Positions 1-8,926 of a stretch of 53,594 nucleotides of DNA are shown piece after piece; position 1 is the stretch's first letter; each line of letters opens with the position of its first letter. Origin of the DNA: Kutzneria sp. (GTDB lineage: Bacteria > Actinomycetota > Actinomycetes > Mycobacteriales > Pseudonocardiaceae); contig JAFAZC010000055.1 in NCBI GenBank assembly GCA_019239965.1, positions 1-53,594 of the forward strand, given 5' to 3'. The translations under genes were made by a program, and so were the position numbers. The notes beneath the pieces were generated by a model. That model worked only from the letters and a program-made list of their open reading frames with translations, was not told the DNA's origin and did no database searches.

Positions 1-1578
1 ACTCGACGGATCCTGTTCCATCGAATCGAGCAGGTCACCCGCTGCCACCGCGGCCCGTTGAACGTCGGCGGAGGCGGGGATGGAAGGCGGAACCGAGTGC
101 GGCTCCATCACCCGGGCCGTCGTGCTCGGGGGAGTGATCGAGCTTGCCAGGGGGACGGGTGTGAGGTACTGCAGTGACACCAGCTCTTGAAGGCCGTTGA
201 GCAGGGCAGAGGCGGCACCCGCCGAAGCCGTCCACTGGTGTGGCGGAGCGACGATCAGCGATCGGCCGGCGGCCGCGACGGGTCCAGCTCGCATCGCCAC
301 GGCGGACAGTGCGGACGGGACCGCTCCCGAACCGCCGGACAGCGCTATGGACACCACATCATCGGTCACCACCGCCAGCGGGCCACTGGACGAGCCGAGC
401 CGGATGGGGGTTCCCGGGGGCACCGGCTCGCTACCGGGCACGTCGGCCGAGGAAACCACTAGCTTGTCAACGCCACGGCCAGTCAGTCTGGTGAGTGTTC
501 TGTCATCGACCCCGCCGTTGATCGGCCAGACCAGGTGCTGCACCGGGGCGACGTCGAGTACGTCGTGGATGGTCGAGTCGGAGGTGTCCGCGACCGCCGC
601 GGTCACCAGAACACCTGCGTTCATGGCGCTCAGCGCGGTGAGGTCGGTGTCGGCGAACGGCAGGGCGAAGACGCAGCGATCCCGCACGAGTTGTCTGACC
701 CGCTCCAGCCAGGTTTTCGCCACGCCCTGGCTCCTGCCCGGCGACGGCTGACCGTTCACGTCGAGGACCTGATAGTTGCCGGTCATCGCGCGAGCGGTGG
801 CGAGCAGGTCGGGATCGATCGCGAAGCACATGGCGGGCGCCAGTGGGGCGGGAGCGTTCTGTGCCGCGGTCACCAGTGCGTCGAGCCGCCCTCCCGCCGC
901 CATCGCCGCGGCGAGACCGTCGTCGGCGAGCAGCGGTGTCGTGGACTGCCCGCCGTCGAGATCGCTGAGCAGCCTCGGGCGATCGGTCAGCGGCCACAGG
1001 ACTGTCAGGGCCGCCGGCGCCGGCGGCTTCGTCGTCGCGGGTGCTCCTTCGCCGGGAACCGACAGCACCGGCAGCAAGGTCGTTGCCTGGCCGACCTTGG
1101 ACCGCTGACCGTAGTCGGGAGTGCCGTTGGCGTTGACCATGAGCGGATAGACGCCGGGCTCGTTGATTCGCAGACTGTCGGTCGCAACGCCGTGCACCGT
1201 GACACGCAGGGTGAACGGTGAGCTCTGGCCCGGCGTGAGCGAGACCGGGTCGTGGAAGTCGGTCCACAGCGCACTGCCCCCCCCGGGTCCGCGCAGCGCG
1301 TCACGCAGAGCACTGTCGCCGGTGAGCCGGATGCCGCGTTCCAGCCGTACGTCCAGCTGGTTCACCGTGCGGTCGCCGACGTTGGTGAGCCTGCCGGTCA
1401 CCGTGAGCGTGTCCGGCTTGTCGGCGGTGACCAGCTGCGGCTGAAGCGGATCCACGTCGATCCTGATCCGGTGCTGCTGGTCGGACCCCTGCGGCTCGGC
1501 AGCCATGGCGCCCGGTGCCGCGACGGCGACGAAGCACACGGCCGCCGCGGCCGCGAGCAACTTGACGCCCGCGCTCAC
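1..1578 (-). CDS. DUF6049 family exported protein (partial, C-terminus outside window)
   Basis: An uninterrupted minus-strand frame runs from a GTG at 1578 to the left edge, giving 526 residues with the C-terminal end missing. It begins [14 protein letters not shown], then an Ala-rich hydrophobic stretch ending near MAA, which looks like a signal peptide. The next part reads as a secreted beta-rich domain ([19 protein letters not shown]). Its GTG overlaps the TGA of the upstream mutT4-like gene by four bases, so the two are probably translationally coupled. The order DUF6049 - mutT4 - pcnA matches Mycobacterium tuberculosis Rv3909-Rv3908-Rv3907c, where a MurJ (mviN) gene follows; I infer the same beyond the left edge. 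Proteins of this family usually end in a membrane anchor, which cannot be seen here. The biochemical role is unknown. Confidence 0.8.
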   Translation of the reverse strand, partial: MSAGVKLLAAAAAVCFVAVAAPGAMAAEPQGSDQQHRIRIDVDPLQPQLVTADKPDTLTVTGRLTNVGDRTVNQLDVRLERGIRLTGDSALRDALRGPGGGSALWTDFHDPVSLTPGQSSPFTLRVTVHGVATDSLRINEPGVYPLMVNANGTPDYGQRSKVGQATTLLPVLSVPGEGAPATTKPPAPAALTVLWPLTDRPRLLSDLDGGQSTTPLLADDGLAAAMAAGGRLDALVTAAQNAPAPLAPAMCFAIDPDLLATARAMTGNYQVLDVNGQPSPGRSQGVAKTWLERVRQLVRDRCVFALPFADTDLTALSAMNAGVLVTAAVADTSDSTIHDVLDVAPVQHLVWPINGGVDDRTLTRLTGRGVDKLVVSSADVPGSEPVPPGTPIRLGSSSGPLAVVTDDVVSIALSGGSGAVPSALSAVAMRAGPVAAAGRSLIVAPPHQWTASAGAASALLNGLQELVSLQYLTPVPLASSITPPSTTARVMEPHSVPPSIPASADVQRAAVAAGDLLDSMEQDPSS

Positions 1579-2135
1579 GACGAGCCTGCCCCTGGCTCGG
1601 ACCGGCCAGCCACGGTCGACTCCGCGCCGAGCAGGTCGATGGCGACCCGGACCAGGCGGCGCTCGTCGGCGTACGCCAGTAGCTCGTCCAGTTCACCCAG
1701 CGGCACCCAAGCCACCTCGGTGACCTCCACATCATCGTCGGACAGTTCTCCGCCCACCGCCTCGAGCAGGAAGTGGTGGACCGTTTTGTGCACCCGCCTG
1801 TCATCGGCGACGAACCAGTAGTCGATCGCGCCGAGCGGACGGAGCAGCTTGGCGCTGATACCGGTCTCCTCGTGTACCTCACGGACCGCCGTCAGCTCCG
1901 CCGTCTCACCGAATTCGATGTGTCCTTTCGGCAGGGACCAGAGCAGCCGGCCCTTGCGGTCCAGTTTGCCGATCACCGCCGCGCTGCTGTGATCGCCGTC
2001 CAGCACCAGACCACCGGCCGATGTCTCGTCGACTGTCCGCAACCGCCTGCCCTGGCGCCTTGTGCGGCGCCCCGGCTTGGTTCCGCCGGAACGACCGGAC
2101 GACGGGGGCATAAACGCGATGGTAATGCGCGCCAC
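1575..2135 (-). CDS. mutT4: NUDIX hydrolase, MutT4-like
   Basis: This 186-residue protein has a complete Nudix box at residues 71-93: G-x5-E (GHIEFGE), x7, then REVHEETGI, with all metal-binding Glu residues present. Nudix enzymes hydrolyse nucleoside diphosphates linked to another group. The family assignment is firm, but the substrate is not visible. A basic N-terminal tail of about 35 residues ([10 protein letters not shown]) precedes the domain. The start used is GTG 2135; an in-frame ATG at 2111 is possible but has no good ribosome site. It is divergent from pcnA and overlaps the DUF6049 gene by 4 nt. This neighbourhood is that of M. tuberculosis mutT4 (Rv3908), which supports the name. 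Confidence 0.85.
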   Translation of the reverse strand: MARITIAFMPPSSGRSGGTKPGRRTRRQGRRLRTVDETSAGGLVLDGDHSSAAVIGKLDRKGRLLWSLPKGHIEFGETAELTAVREVHEETGISAKLLRPLGAIDYWFVADDRRVHKTVHHFLLEAVGGELSDDDVEVTEVAWVPLGELDELLAYADERRLVRVAIDLLGAESTVAGRSEPGAGSS

Positions 2136-2188
2136 GGACTGCCTGCCGTCATGGCATGATCGCGGTCGGTTACCGCGGCGGGTACCGA

Positions 2189-2194
2189 TACGCT
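2189..2194 (+). promoter_or_regulatory. Putative -10 element of pcnA
   Basis: TACGCT fits the actinobacterial TAnnnT -10 pattern. It lies 8 nt before the GTG at 2203, so transcription would start at or next to the start codon and the mRNA would be leaderless. This supports the 2203 start over GTG 2257 or ATG 2296. No convincing -35 is visible. Confidence 0.35.
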
Positions 2195-2202
2195 AGCCGG
2201 CC

Positions 2203-3672
2203 GTGTCTGGTGCCAACTCGTTCGCCTCCCCGTACGGACTTCATCACAATGCTGTCGTGGACTCTATTGGCGCCCTCCCGGACGTGCTCAGCGCCATGCC
2301 TGTCGCCGAGGAGCTGGCCGCCCGGTTCGCCACCGCCGGCCATCAGCTCTACCTCGTCGGCGGCAGTGTTCGTGACGCGTTGCTGGGACGGAGCGGTACC
2401 GATCTCGACTTCGCGACGGACGCGGTGCCCTCGCGGGTTCTCGAACTGATCCGTGGATGGGCCGACGGCATATGGGAGACCGGCATTGCCTTTGGCACGA
2501 TCGGGTTGGCCAAGCGCGGTACCACCCTGGAGGTCACCACCTTCCGTGCGGACAGCTACGACAGGGTGACCCGCAACCCCGAGGTGACCTTCGGTGACTC
2601 CATCGAGGCCGACCTGCTCCGCAGGGACTTCACGGTCAACGCCATGGCTGTGGACCTGATCCAACAGCGGTTTCTCGACCCCTACGGAGGGGCCGACGAC
2701 CTGGCGGCAGCGATCCTGGACACCCCGGCCACCCCACAGGAGTCCTTTGCCGACGATCCACTGCGGATGCTGCGTGCGGCACGGTTCGCCAGCCAGCTGG
2801 GCTTCGTCCCGGCACCACGGGTGGTTGAGGCGATGACCGCGATGGCCGGCGAGTTGGCGCGGATCACCGCGGAGCGGGTGCAGACGGAGGTGTCCAAGCT
2901 TCTCCTCGGCATGCAGCCGAGGAGCGGTGTCGAGTTGCTCGTGGACACCGGTCTCGCCGAGATCGTGCTGCCTGAGGTGCCCGCACTGCGGCTGGAGATC
3001 GACGAGCACCATCAGCACAAGGACGTCTATCAACATTCGCTCGTCGTGCTCGAGCAGGCGATCGCGCTCGAAGAGGACGGGCCCGACCTGGTGCTGAGGT
3101 TGGCCGCGCTGCTCCACGACGTCGGCAAGCCGGCTACCCGACGGTTCGAGTCCGGCGGCGGGGTGAGTTTCCATCACCACGAGGCGGTCGGCGCCAAGAT
3201 GGTACGCAAACGCTTGCGTGAGCTGAGGTACAGCAAGGAGATCGTGTCCGACGTGGCGCAGTTGGTGTTCCTGCACCTGCGGTTCCACGGCTACGGCAGG
3301 GGTGAGTGGACCGACTCGGCGGTACGCAGGTACGTGACCGACGCGGGCCCACTCTTGACCAGGCTGCACAAGCTGGTTCGCGCCGACTGCACGACGCGCA
3401 ACCGGCGCAGGGCGCAGAACCTGCAGCGCACGTACGACGAGCTGGAGGAACGCATCGCCCGGCTCGCCGCCGAGGAGGACCTCGCGCGCGTTCGGCCGGA
3501 TCTGAACGGCAACGAGATCATGACGCTGCTCGGATTGCCACCGGGACCGCTCGTCGGCAAGGCATGGCGACACCTCAAGGACCTCAGGCTCGACCGCGGG
3601 CCGCTTTCGAGGGAGGACGCGGTCGCCGAACTCATCCGCTGGGCACGCGAGCAGGGTGTCGACGTGGGATAG
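2203..3672 (+). CDS. pcnA: CCA tRNA nucleotidyltransferase (HD-domain type)
   Basis: This enzyme adds or repairs the 3'-CCA end of tRNAs using CTP and ATP. The 489-residue protein has the class II nucleotidyltransferase signature GGSVRD (53-58) followed by DLDF (67-70), whose two Asp residues bind metal. RRDFTVNAMA (140-149) and RMLRAARF (188-195) are the neck motifs for base selection. A C-terminal HD phosphohydrolase domain has LLHDVGKP with H305 and D306. The length agrees with mycobacterial PcnA (Rv3907c). It is divergent from mutT4, the mycobacterial arrangement. The start is GTG 2203, supported by a -10 just upstream; the N-terminal 30 residues are less conserved, so a later start cannot be excluded. 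It converges on the MFS gene across a 160-bp gap holding repeat element R1. Confidence 0.95.
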   Translation: MSGANSFASPYGLHHNAVVDSIGALPDVLSAMPVAEELAARFATAGHQLYLVGGSVRDALLGRSGTDLDFATDAVPSRVLELIRGWADGIWETGIAFGTIGLAKRGTTLEVTTFRADSYDRVTRNPEVTFGDSIEADLLRRDFTVNAMAVDLIQQRFLDPYGGADDLAAAILDTPATPQESFADDPLRMLRAARFASQLGFVPAPRVVEAMTAMAGELARITAERVQTEVSKLLLGMQPRSGVELLVDTGLAEIVLPEVPALRLEIDEHHQHKDVYQHSLVVLEQAIALEEDGPDLVLRLAALLHDVGKPATRRFESGGGVSFHHHEAVGAKMVRKRLRELRYSKEIVSDVAQLVFLHLRFHGYGRGEWTDSAVRRYVTDAGPLLTRLHKLVRADCTTRNRRRAQNLQRTYDELEERIARLAAEEDLARVRPDLNGNEIMTLLGLPPGPLVGKAWRHLKDLRLDRGPLSREDAVAELIRWAREQGVDVG

Positions 3673-3704
3673 CCACGGCGGGCAATTCGCGGTGTAGTGG
3701 CGCA

Positions 3705-3810
3705 GCCCCCACCCATCCCAGGGGGGCGACCCACACCCAGGCTACCAGCGGGAACTAGAATATGATCTTGTCAGGCAACCGGTTGTGGACAATCCGGCAC
3801 CTGTGGACAA
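3705..3810 (-). repeat. Dispersed intergenic element, copy R1 (hairpin, TAnnnT hexamer, two DnaA boxes)
   Basis: This 106-bp element lies between convergent pcnA and the MFS gene. It aligns over its whole length, with only two single-base indels, to the reverse complement of 19898-20005 (copy R2). The best conserved blocks are a G/C hairpin (GCCCCC at 3705, GGGGGG at 3721), CCAGGCTACC at 3737-3746 (minus strand TAGCCT at 3739-3744, a possible -10), GATCTTG at 3764-3770, and two perfect DnaA-box 9-mers TGTGGACAA at 3784-3792 and 3802-3810, start to start 18 bp. The spacer between the blocks is only about 50% identical, so selection on the blocks is likely. Confidence 0.8.
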
Positions 3811-3832
3811 ACCTTTGCGACACCCGCTGGGC

Positions 3833-5128
3833 CTAGCGCGGACCGCTCGGGTGCGTGTACAGGACGAGCAGGTAGCCGGCGAGTCCGACCAGGTACACGA
3901 GGGCCGTACCGAAGATAATCGACGGTGACCTGCCGTTCATGGGTACCAGCAAGGCCGCCGCACCGGCACCGACAACCTGCATGACGTTGAATAGCGTGTC
4001 GGACACGGAGAAGACCCGGCCGCGTGCGTCGTCACCGACGTCACGCTGGATCGCGGCATCGACACTGAGCTTGACGACCTGGCCGCCTCCCGTCACCACG
4101 AACGTCGCGAGCAGGATCGTTGCGGGCAGCATCGGCAGTCCGAGGCCGAGGAGTGCGCCGAACCCGGCGAGCAGGCCGCCACACACCACGGCCGGTCGGC
4201 CGAATCGGCGCACCAACCGCGGCGTCAGTACGCCGGCAACCAGTAGCCCCGCCGCACCGGCCGCCACGGCCTCGATCAGCCCGCCGGCCCCGGCCCGCGC
4301 GGCGCCGACGGGCCGCAGGCCGTATTTCATCAGCAGCACGACGACGAGCAGCGACGCGCCGTATGCGACCCGGTGTGCGGCCAATGCGACGAACCCCGCG
4401 GTGACACTAGGCGCCCGCAGTGCCGCTCTCGCGCCGTCGAGGAGCCCGCGTGCCACGGCCACCACGGTCGCCGCTGGCTCGGTCACCTCATCCGGCCCCA
4501 GTTGGCCGGCCGTGAACGTGACCGCGATAAGGCAGGACAGCAGCACCCCGAGGGCGGCGGCCGACGTGACGAGGGCAGATCCGTGGTTGTCGGCACCCAG
4601 CACGGCACGCAACCCGAACGCACAGGCTCCACCGAACGCCGCTGTTGCCGCACCGAAGGTGGCCACGATCGAGTTGCCACTGACGAGGTTGCCTGGCTCG
4701 ACGACGTGCGGTAGCGCCGCCGACAGTCCCGATCCGATGAATCTGCTGACCCCCATCACGAGCAGGGCCGCGGCGTAGATCAGCCCGTTGCTCAGGCCGA
4801 TGCCGTCGGCAGCTGCGGCGACCAGTACGAGCGCCACCCGCACCAGGTTGGCGATGACCACCAGTCGTCGTCGGTCCCATCGGTCGAGCAGCGCACCAGC
4901 GAACGGACCGACAACCGAATACGGCACCAGGATAATCGCGAACCCCGCCGCGATGGCCAGTGGATTGGCATGCCGTTCCGGGTTGAACAGCACCGCACCG
5001 GCAAGTCCGGCCTGGAAGACGCCGTCGGCCCATTGCGAGGCAAGCCTGCAGAGCAGCAGCCGCCGGAAGTCCGCATCGCTGAACATCTGGCGTGCGGTTC
5101 TCCTGTCGGCCCTGATGCCAGAAACCAC
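3833..5128 (-). CDS. MFS-family transporter
   Basis: This 431-residue integral membrane protein shows about 12 hydrophobic segments in two halves. After an Arg-rich N-terminus (RADRRTARQMF) comes a first loop with the basic motif LDRWDRRR, the usual major-facilitator loop 2-3 signature. It is probably a proton-driven exporter, but no residue fixes the substrate. The start is GTG 5128. It is divergent from the AlgH-like gene and converges on pcnA, and no partner gene suggests its cargo. A general drug/metabolite efflux call is as far as the sequence allows. Confidence 0.8.
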   Translation of the reverse strand: MVSGIRADRRTARQMFSDADFRRLLLCRLASQWADGVFQAGLAGAVLFNPERHANPLAIAAGFAIILVPYSVVGPFAGALLDRWDRRRLVVIANLVRVALVLVAAAADGIGLSNGLIYAAALLVMGVSRFIGSGLSAALPHVVEPGNLVSGNSIVATFGAATAAFGGACAFGLRAVLGADNHGSALVTSAAALGVLLSCLIAVTFTAGQLGPDEVTEPAATVVAVARGLLDGARAALRAPSVTAGFVALAAHRVAYGASLLVVVLLMKYGLRPVGAARAGAGGLIEAVAAGAAGLLVAGVLTPRLVRRFGRPAVVCGGLLAGFGALLGLGLPMLPATILLATFVVTGGGQVVKLSVDAAIQRDVGDDARGRVFSVSDTLFNVMQVVGAGAAALLVPMNGRSPSIIFGTALVYLVGLAGYLLVLYTHPSGPR

Positions 5129-5195
5129 GTGGTCAGCGTACGGGCTCGTCAGGCGTGGACGATCCAGGTGTGCTCAGGAGTGCTCCGGTGGGATC

Positions 5196-5777
5196 ATGGC
5201 TGGTGTGCGCCACGACCGAGACGTCGAGCCCGGTTCACTGTTGGTTGCCGCGCCGAACCTGCTCGACTCCAACTTCCGTCGCACCGTGGTCTACATCATC
5301 GACCACCGGGGCGAGGGCACGCTCGGCGTTGTGCTGAACCGACCGAGCGAGATCGCCGTGCACGACGTGTTGCCGAACTGGGGGCCGCATGTGAGCAAGC
5401 CGCACGCGGTGTTCGTCGGTGGGCCGGTCGAGCAAAAGACGGCGCTGTGCCTCGCCGCGCTGCGTACTGGTGAGGACGCGGGACAGATCGACGGGGTGAT
5501 CGGGGTACGTGGACCCGTGGCCATGGTGGATCTGGACTCCGATCCCGAACTGCTCGTGTCCAAGGTGCGGGGACTGAGGGTCTTCGCGGGCTACGCGGGA
5601 TGGGAGAGCAACCAACTGGCCGGCGAGATCTCCAGGGGGGACTGGTTCGTGGTCGCCGGACTGCCCGCCGATGTGCTCACGCCAGCCGGAGTCGATCTCT
5701 GGGGCCGGGTGCTACGCCGGCAGGGAATGCCACTGGCGTTGAACGCAACGCATCCCGGCGACGTGCTGCGCAACTGA
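5196..5777 (+). CDS. YqgE/AlgH family protein (UPF0301)
   Basis: This 193-residue protein carries the family hallmarks: GSLLVAAPNLLDSNFRRTVV near residues 13-32, GVVLNRP (44-50), FVGGPV and FAGYAGW. The family is widespread, has a known fold and no agreed biochemical function; AlgH was named for an effect on alginate regulation in Pseudomonas. The start is ATG 5196 (MAGVRHD); an open frame extends further upstream but overlaps the MFS gene and looks unlike coding sequence. In M. tuberculosis the homologue (Rv0038) also lies shortly before leuS, as here. The neighbour at 5790 is convergent, only 12 bp away. Confidence 0.9.
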   Translation: MAGVRHDRDVEPGSLLVAAPNLLDSNFRRTVVYIIDHRGEGTLGVVLNRPSEIAVHDVLPNWGPHVSKPHAVFVGGPVEQKTALCLAALRTGEDAGQIDGVIGVRGPVAMVDLDSDPELLVSKVRGLRVFAGYAGWESNQLAGEISRGDWFVVAGLPADVLTPAGVDLWGRVLRRQGMPLALNATHPGDVLRN

Positions 5778-5789
5778 CGTCTCAGCCGC

Positions 5790-6188
5790 CTACCGGCCGC
5801 AGCCGCCGCACGCGCAGCCGCCGCATCCAGCCGGTGCGCCCGGCGCGGGAGCCGGCAGCGCCTCCGCCGCTCTCGTACCCACGGCCGCTCCAGCAAGCCC
5901 AATCGACAGCATTCCGGCGAGCCCGACCAGCAACGGCACCACCGAGTAGCCGGTCGCCAGTGCGCTTCCGCCCCCGAGTACCCCGGCCACGCCGCCGACC
6001 AGAATGGGCAGCCCCGCGGCCCGGTTGGCGAGCAGGAAGGCTTCGTCGCTGCGCAGTGCGGCGGGCGTGCGCACCCCGACGAAGCGGTTGCGCCGCAGGC
6101 CGCCGCGCATGCCGAGAAGGCCGATGGCGCCGAAGGCGACGCCGGCAAGAACGACGATGACCGACACCGTGCCCACCGCGAAGTCCAC
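5790..6188 (-). CDS. SdpI-family membrane protein with Cys/Gly-rich tail
   Basis: This 132-residue protein has three hydrophobic helices (about 4-26, 59-80, 82-104). Between the first two sits GLRRNRFVGVRTPAALRSDE, the SdpI-like signature seen in Bacillus SdpI (immunity to the SdpC toxin) and many uncharacterised actinobacterial proteins. Unusually, the C-terminus is Pro/Ala-rich and ends CGGCACGGCGR, with cysteines at 122, 125, 127 and 130, which could bind a metal or form disulfides. The start is GTG 6188. The gene is divergent from the exported protein at 6255. No toxin gene is adjacent, so an immunity role is not supported by context. Confidence 0.75.
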   Translation of the reverse strand: MDFAVGTVSVIVVLAGVAFGAIGLLGMRGGLRRNRFVGVRTPAALRSDEAFLLANRAAGLPILVGGVAGVLGGGSALATGYSVVPLLVGLAGMLSIGLAGAAVGTRAAEALPAPAPGAPAGCGGCACGGCGR

Positions 6189-6254
6189 GAGATGCAGGGT
6201 AGGCGTTATCGGATGGCCACCGGTTCGTCACCCCGGTCCGATGTGCTGCACAAC

Positions 6255-7415
6255 ATGATCAGATCAAGACTGACCGGACTGCTGGCCGCAGTGTTGATCA
6301 CCGGGCTCGTCCCGGTACCCGCCGGCGCGGCGACACCGCACGTCCGGCTGCTCGCCGAATGGACCGTGCCATTCGGCCTGACCTTCGCGGACACAACCGT
6401 CGGTGGACTCTCCAGTATCGACCGCGATCCGCGGACGGGCGAATATCTGCTGATCAGTGACGACAGGTCCGAGCTTCAGCCGGCCCGGTTCTACACCGCG
6501 GACATCGCGGTCGACGCCGAAGGCGTCCACGACGTGCGATTCACCGGCACGCACCCGTTCCTGCGGCCGGACGGCGAGACGTACCCGCCGCTGAAACAGT
6601 GGACCGCGGCCCCCTGCCTCCAGCCGAGGCAGGTCTGCGACCGGTATGGCACCGTCGATCCGGAGGAACTGCGGCTCGACCCGGTAACTGGCGAGATCAC
6701 GTGGAGCCAGGAGGGCGAGCGGATCCTGCCGGACGTTCTACTCGACCCGTCGATCCGACGGGCCCGGTGGGACGGCACCTACCTTGGTCAACTGCCGTTG
6801 CCGGCCATCGAACGGATGGACACCCAGCAGCGCGGTCCCCGCGCGAACCAGACACTGGAGGGCATGACCTATGCCGCCGAGGGTTCGCTGCTGGTGAGCG
6901 CACTCGAGGACCCGCTAATTCAGGACGGTCCCGATCCGACCCCAGCGGCCGGTGCGCTGACCCGCGTGACCGTGCAGACCAGACTTGGCCGGGTGCTCGC
7001 GCAGTACGCCTACCCGCTCGATCCGCTGTTCGCCACACCGAGGCCACCGAACACCTCGGACACCAACGGCGTGTCCAGCATCCTCGCCTACGACCCGGTG
7101 GATCCCACTCGGTACCTCGCGGTCGAACGGGCATATGCCGCTGGCGTCGGCAACAAGGTCAGGGTGTATGAAACCGACACGACCGGTGCGACGAACGTCA
7201 GAGACCTGTCCTCGCTCGCCGGTGCCGAGATCCGGCCCATGAGGAAGAGACTGCTTGTCGACATGGACGATGTCGGCCTGACCAGGGTGGACAACATCGA
7301 GGGCATCACCTGGGGACCTCGGCTGTCCACGGGCGAGCGGACGTTGTTGTTGGTCAGCGACAACAACTTCAGCTCGTCACAGATCACCGAACTGGTCGCG
7401 CTCGCGGTCGGCTAG
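6255..7415 (+). CDS. Exported esterase-like protein of the phytase family
   Basis: The protein starts at ATG 6255 with a signal peptide (MIRSRLTGLLAAVL, then an Ala-X-Ala cleavage region PAGAATP) and has 386 residues. The mature part resembles the family of phytase-like esterases (PF13449 type): GGLSSIDRDPRTGEYLLISD near the start, a central NQTLEGMTYA block with an acidic residue, and a C-terminal NIEGITWGP followed by LLVSDNN, as in beta-propeller members. Substrate is unknown; a phosphoester is plausible for the family. An upstream in-frame start at 6192 would place 21 hydrophilic residues before the signal, so it is rejected. Its stop overlaps the stop of the convergent peptidase gene by 4 nt. 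Confidence 0.75.
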   Translation: MIRSRLTGLLAAVLITGLVPVPAGAATPHVRLLAEWTVPFGLTFADTTVGGLSSIDRDPRTGEYLLISDDRSELQPARFYTADIAVDAEGVHDVRFTGTHPFLRPDGETYPPLKQWTAAPCLQPRQVCDRYGTVDPEELRLDPVTGEITWSQEGERILPDVLLDPSIRRARWDGTYLGQLPLPAIERMDTQQRGPRANQTLEGMTYAAEGSLLVSALEDPLIQDGPDPTPAAGALTRVTVQTRLGRVLAQYAYPLDPLFATPRPPNTSDTNGVSSILAYDPVDPTRYLAVERAYAAGVGNKVRVYETDTTGATNVRDLSSLAGAEIRPMRKRLLVDMDDVGLTRVDNIEGITWGPRLSTGERTLLLVSDNNFSSSQITELVALAVG

Positions 7416-8821
7416 TTCGTACAGGTGAGCGCTACCGCGGGCAGTCGGCCGCTGACCAGGTAGTCAACTTCGCGCTGTCGGGCGCAGGCTGAGTTGTAGA
7501 GGCCGGTGTGCCCGTCGACCGTGTCGGTGAGCAGCACGCTGTTGTCGATCTGCGCCGCGAGCGCACGCGCCCACGGGTAGGGGGTAGCCGGATCGTAGGT
7601 GTTGCCGACGACGAGGATCGGCGGTGTCCCAGAGACGTGAATGGGCCGAGGCGGGTTGAGCGCATGGAACGGCCAGCCGGCGCAGCCGGAGGTCCAGTCC
7701 CAGATCTCCGAGTAGCGCCACATGTGCGGGGCCGCCACTCGCACCAGTGCCGCCCGCGCGGACAGGTCAGCGAACCCGGACAGCTGCGGGGCGAAGTCGT
7801 GGCAACCAATCGCCCGGTAGGCGCCGTAGGAGGGATCGGTGAACTCCGCCCGGCTGACAAGCGCGCTGGCATCGGCGGACCCGTCGACGCCACCAGCCTG
7901 CCGCAGCGCCACGGCCAGGTCCGGCCAATCGCCAGGAAAATACAGGTAGCCGTATGTTCCCTGAGTGATTTCCTCCGCGGTCACGGCACGGTGCGGGCTC
8001 GTTGCCACCACGGCACTCCGCTCGGCTTGCTCGTTGAGCTGGTCGAAGAGCGCCGGCACGTCATGATCGTGCAGTGCACAGCTGGTCTGTCGCGCACACC
8101 ATGCGGCGAACCGGATGAACTCGTGTTCGATGGCGCTCGACTCATCGATCGCGTCCCGCCCCACTGGGCGAGCGTGGTCAATGGCGCCGTCGAGCACCAT
8201 CGCCCGCACCCGGTGCGGGAAGTTGGCCGCGTAGACCTGGCCGAGTTCGGTGCCGTAGGAGACACCGAACCAGGAGATGGTGCGCTCACCGAGCGCCGCA
8301 CGGATCGCGTCGATGTCCCGTGCCGCGCTGATGGTGTCCACGAAGGGCAGCAACACAGCCGGCTGACATGAGCGGCCGGCGGCACGGTCCAACTCGACCA
8401 GCTGGTCGTACTGGGCGGGGGTGCTAGGAAACATGCTGACGTGCGGATCATGCAGCAGACTCGGCGTACAAGCGACCTGCCCGCTGTCACCGACACCACG
8501 CGGATCGAACCCGATGATGTCGAAATGCTGCCGAAGCGGCGCGAGTTCGGGGGCGCCGAACATGATGCCGCCGAAGGCCAGCACCTGCACGCCGGACCCG
8601 CCTGGGCCCCCGGGGTTCATCAGCAGGTTGCCCGCTCGCTCGCGCTGGTCAAGCGCGGGCAACAGGGCCATGGCCAGGCTGGTTGATGCGCCGTCGGGGT
8701 GCTGCCAGTCGACAGGAACACGGACGCTCGCGCACTGCACCAGCGCGGCGGCCGCGGCCGAAGCGCAGACGCAGGTGGCCAAAGCGGTCATGACGGACAG
8801 GCGGCGCATCCAAGCACGCAT
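7412..8821 (-). CDS. Secreted alpha/beta hydrolase, tripeptidyl aminopeptidase (TAP) type
   Basis: This 469-residue exported protein begins MRAWMRRLSVMTALAT with an Ala-rich signal peptide. It has the oxyanion motif NPGGPGGSG (69-77), the nucleophile elbow GVSYG with S188, and a C-terminal TAP-like domain with acid D410 (NTYDPATP) and H438 (DGHTGLY). These fit Streptomyces TAP-like proline/tripeptidyl aminopeptidases and mycobacterial CaeA/Rv2223c proteins, which act outside the membrane. The start ATG 8821 is preceded by GAGGAC; an upstream extension to 8920 would bury the signal peptide. The mature N-terminus is rather short before the first conserved strand (SVRVPVDW). It probably degrades peptides or esters at the cell surface. 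Confidence 0.85.
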   Translation of the reverse strand: MRAWMRRLSVMTALATCVCASAAAAALVQCASVRVPVDWQHPDGASTSLAMALLPALDQRERAGNLLMNPGGPGGSGVQVLAFGGIMFGAPELAPLRQHFDIIGFDPRGVGDSGQVACTPSLLHDPHVSMFPSTPAQYDQLVELDRAAGRSCQPAVLLPFVDTISAARDIDAIRAALGERTISWFGVSYGTELGQVYAANFPHRVRAMVLDGAIDHARPVGRDAIDESSAIEHEFIRFAAWCARQTSCALHDHDVPALFDQLNEQAERSAVVATSPHRAVTAEEITQGTYGYLYFPGDWPDLAVALRQAGGVDGSADASALVSRAEFTDPSYGAYRAIGCHDFAPQLSGFADLSARAALVRVAAPHMWRYSEIWDWTSGCAGWPFHALNPPRPIHVSGTPPILVVGNTYDPATPYPWARALAAQIDNSVLLTDTVDGHTGLYNSACARQREVDYLVSGRLPAVALTCTN

Positions 8822-8926
8822 CGGAAGTCCTCGTCGTCCCGGCTGAGGTGTTCTTGTGTGCTTGCACGGTATCCACAGTCGCAAGCGGTCGACCCGAGAA
8901 TGCCCCGTGCCGCCGACCACGGAGTT

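Noticed and set aside
8867..8880. TATCCACA near the peptidase gene as a DnaA box
   Set aside because: It differs from the actinobacterial consensus and stands alone, so chance is likely.
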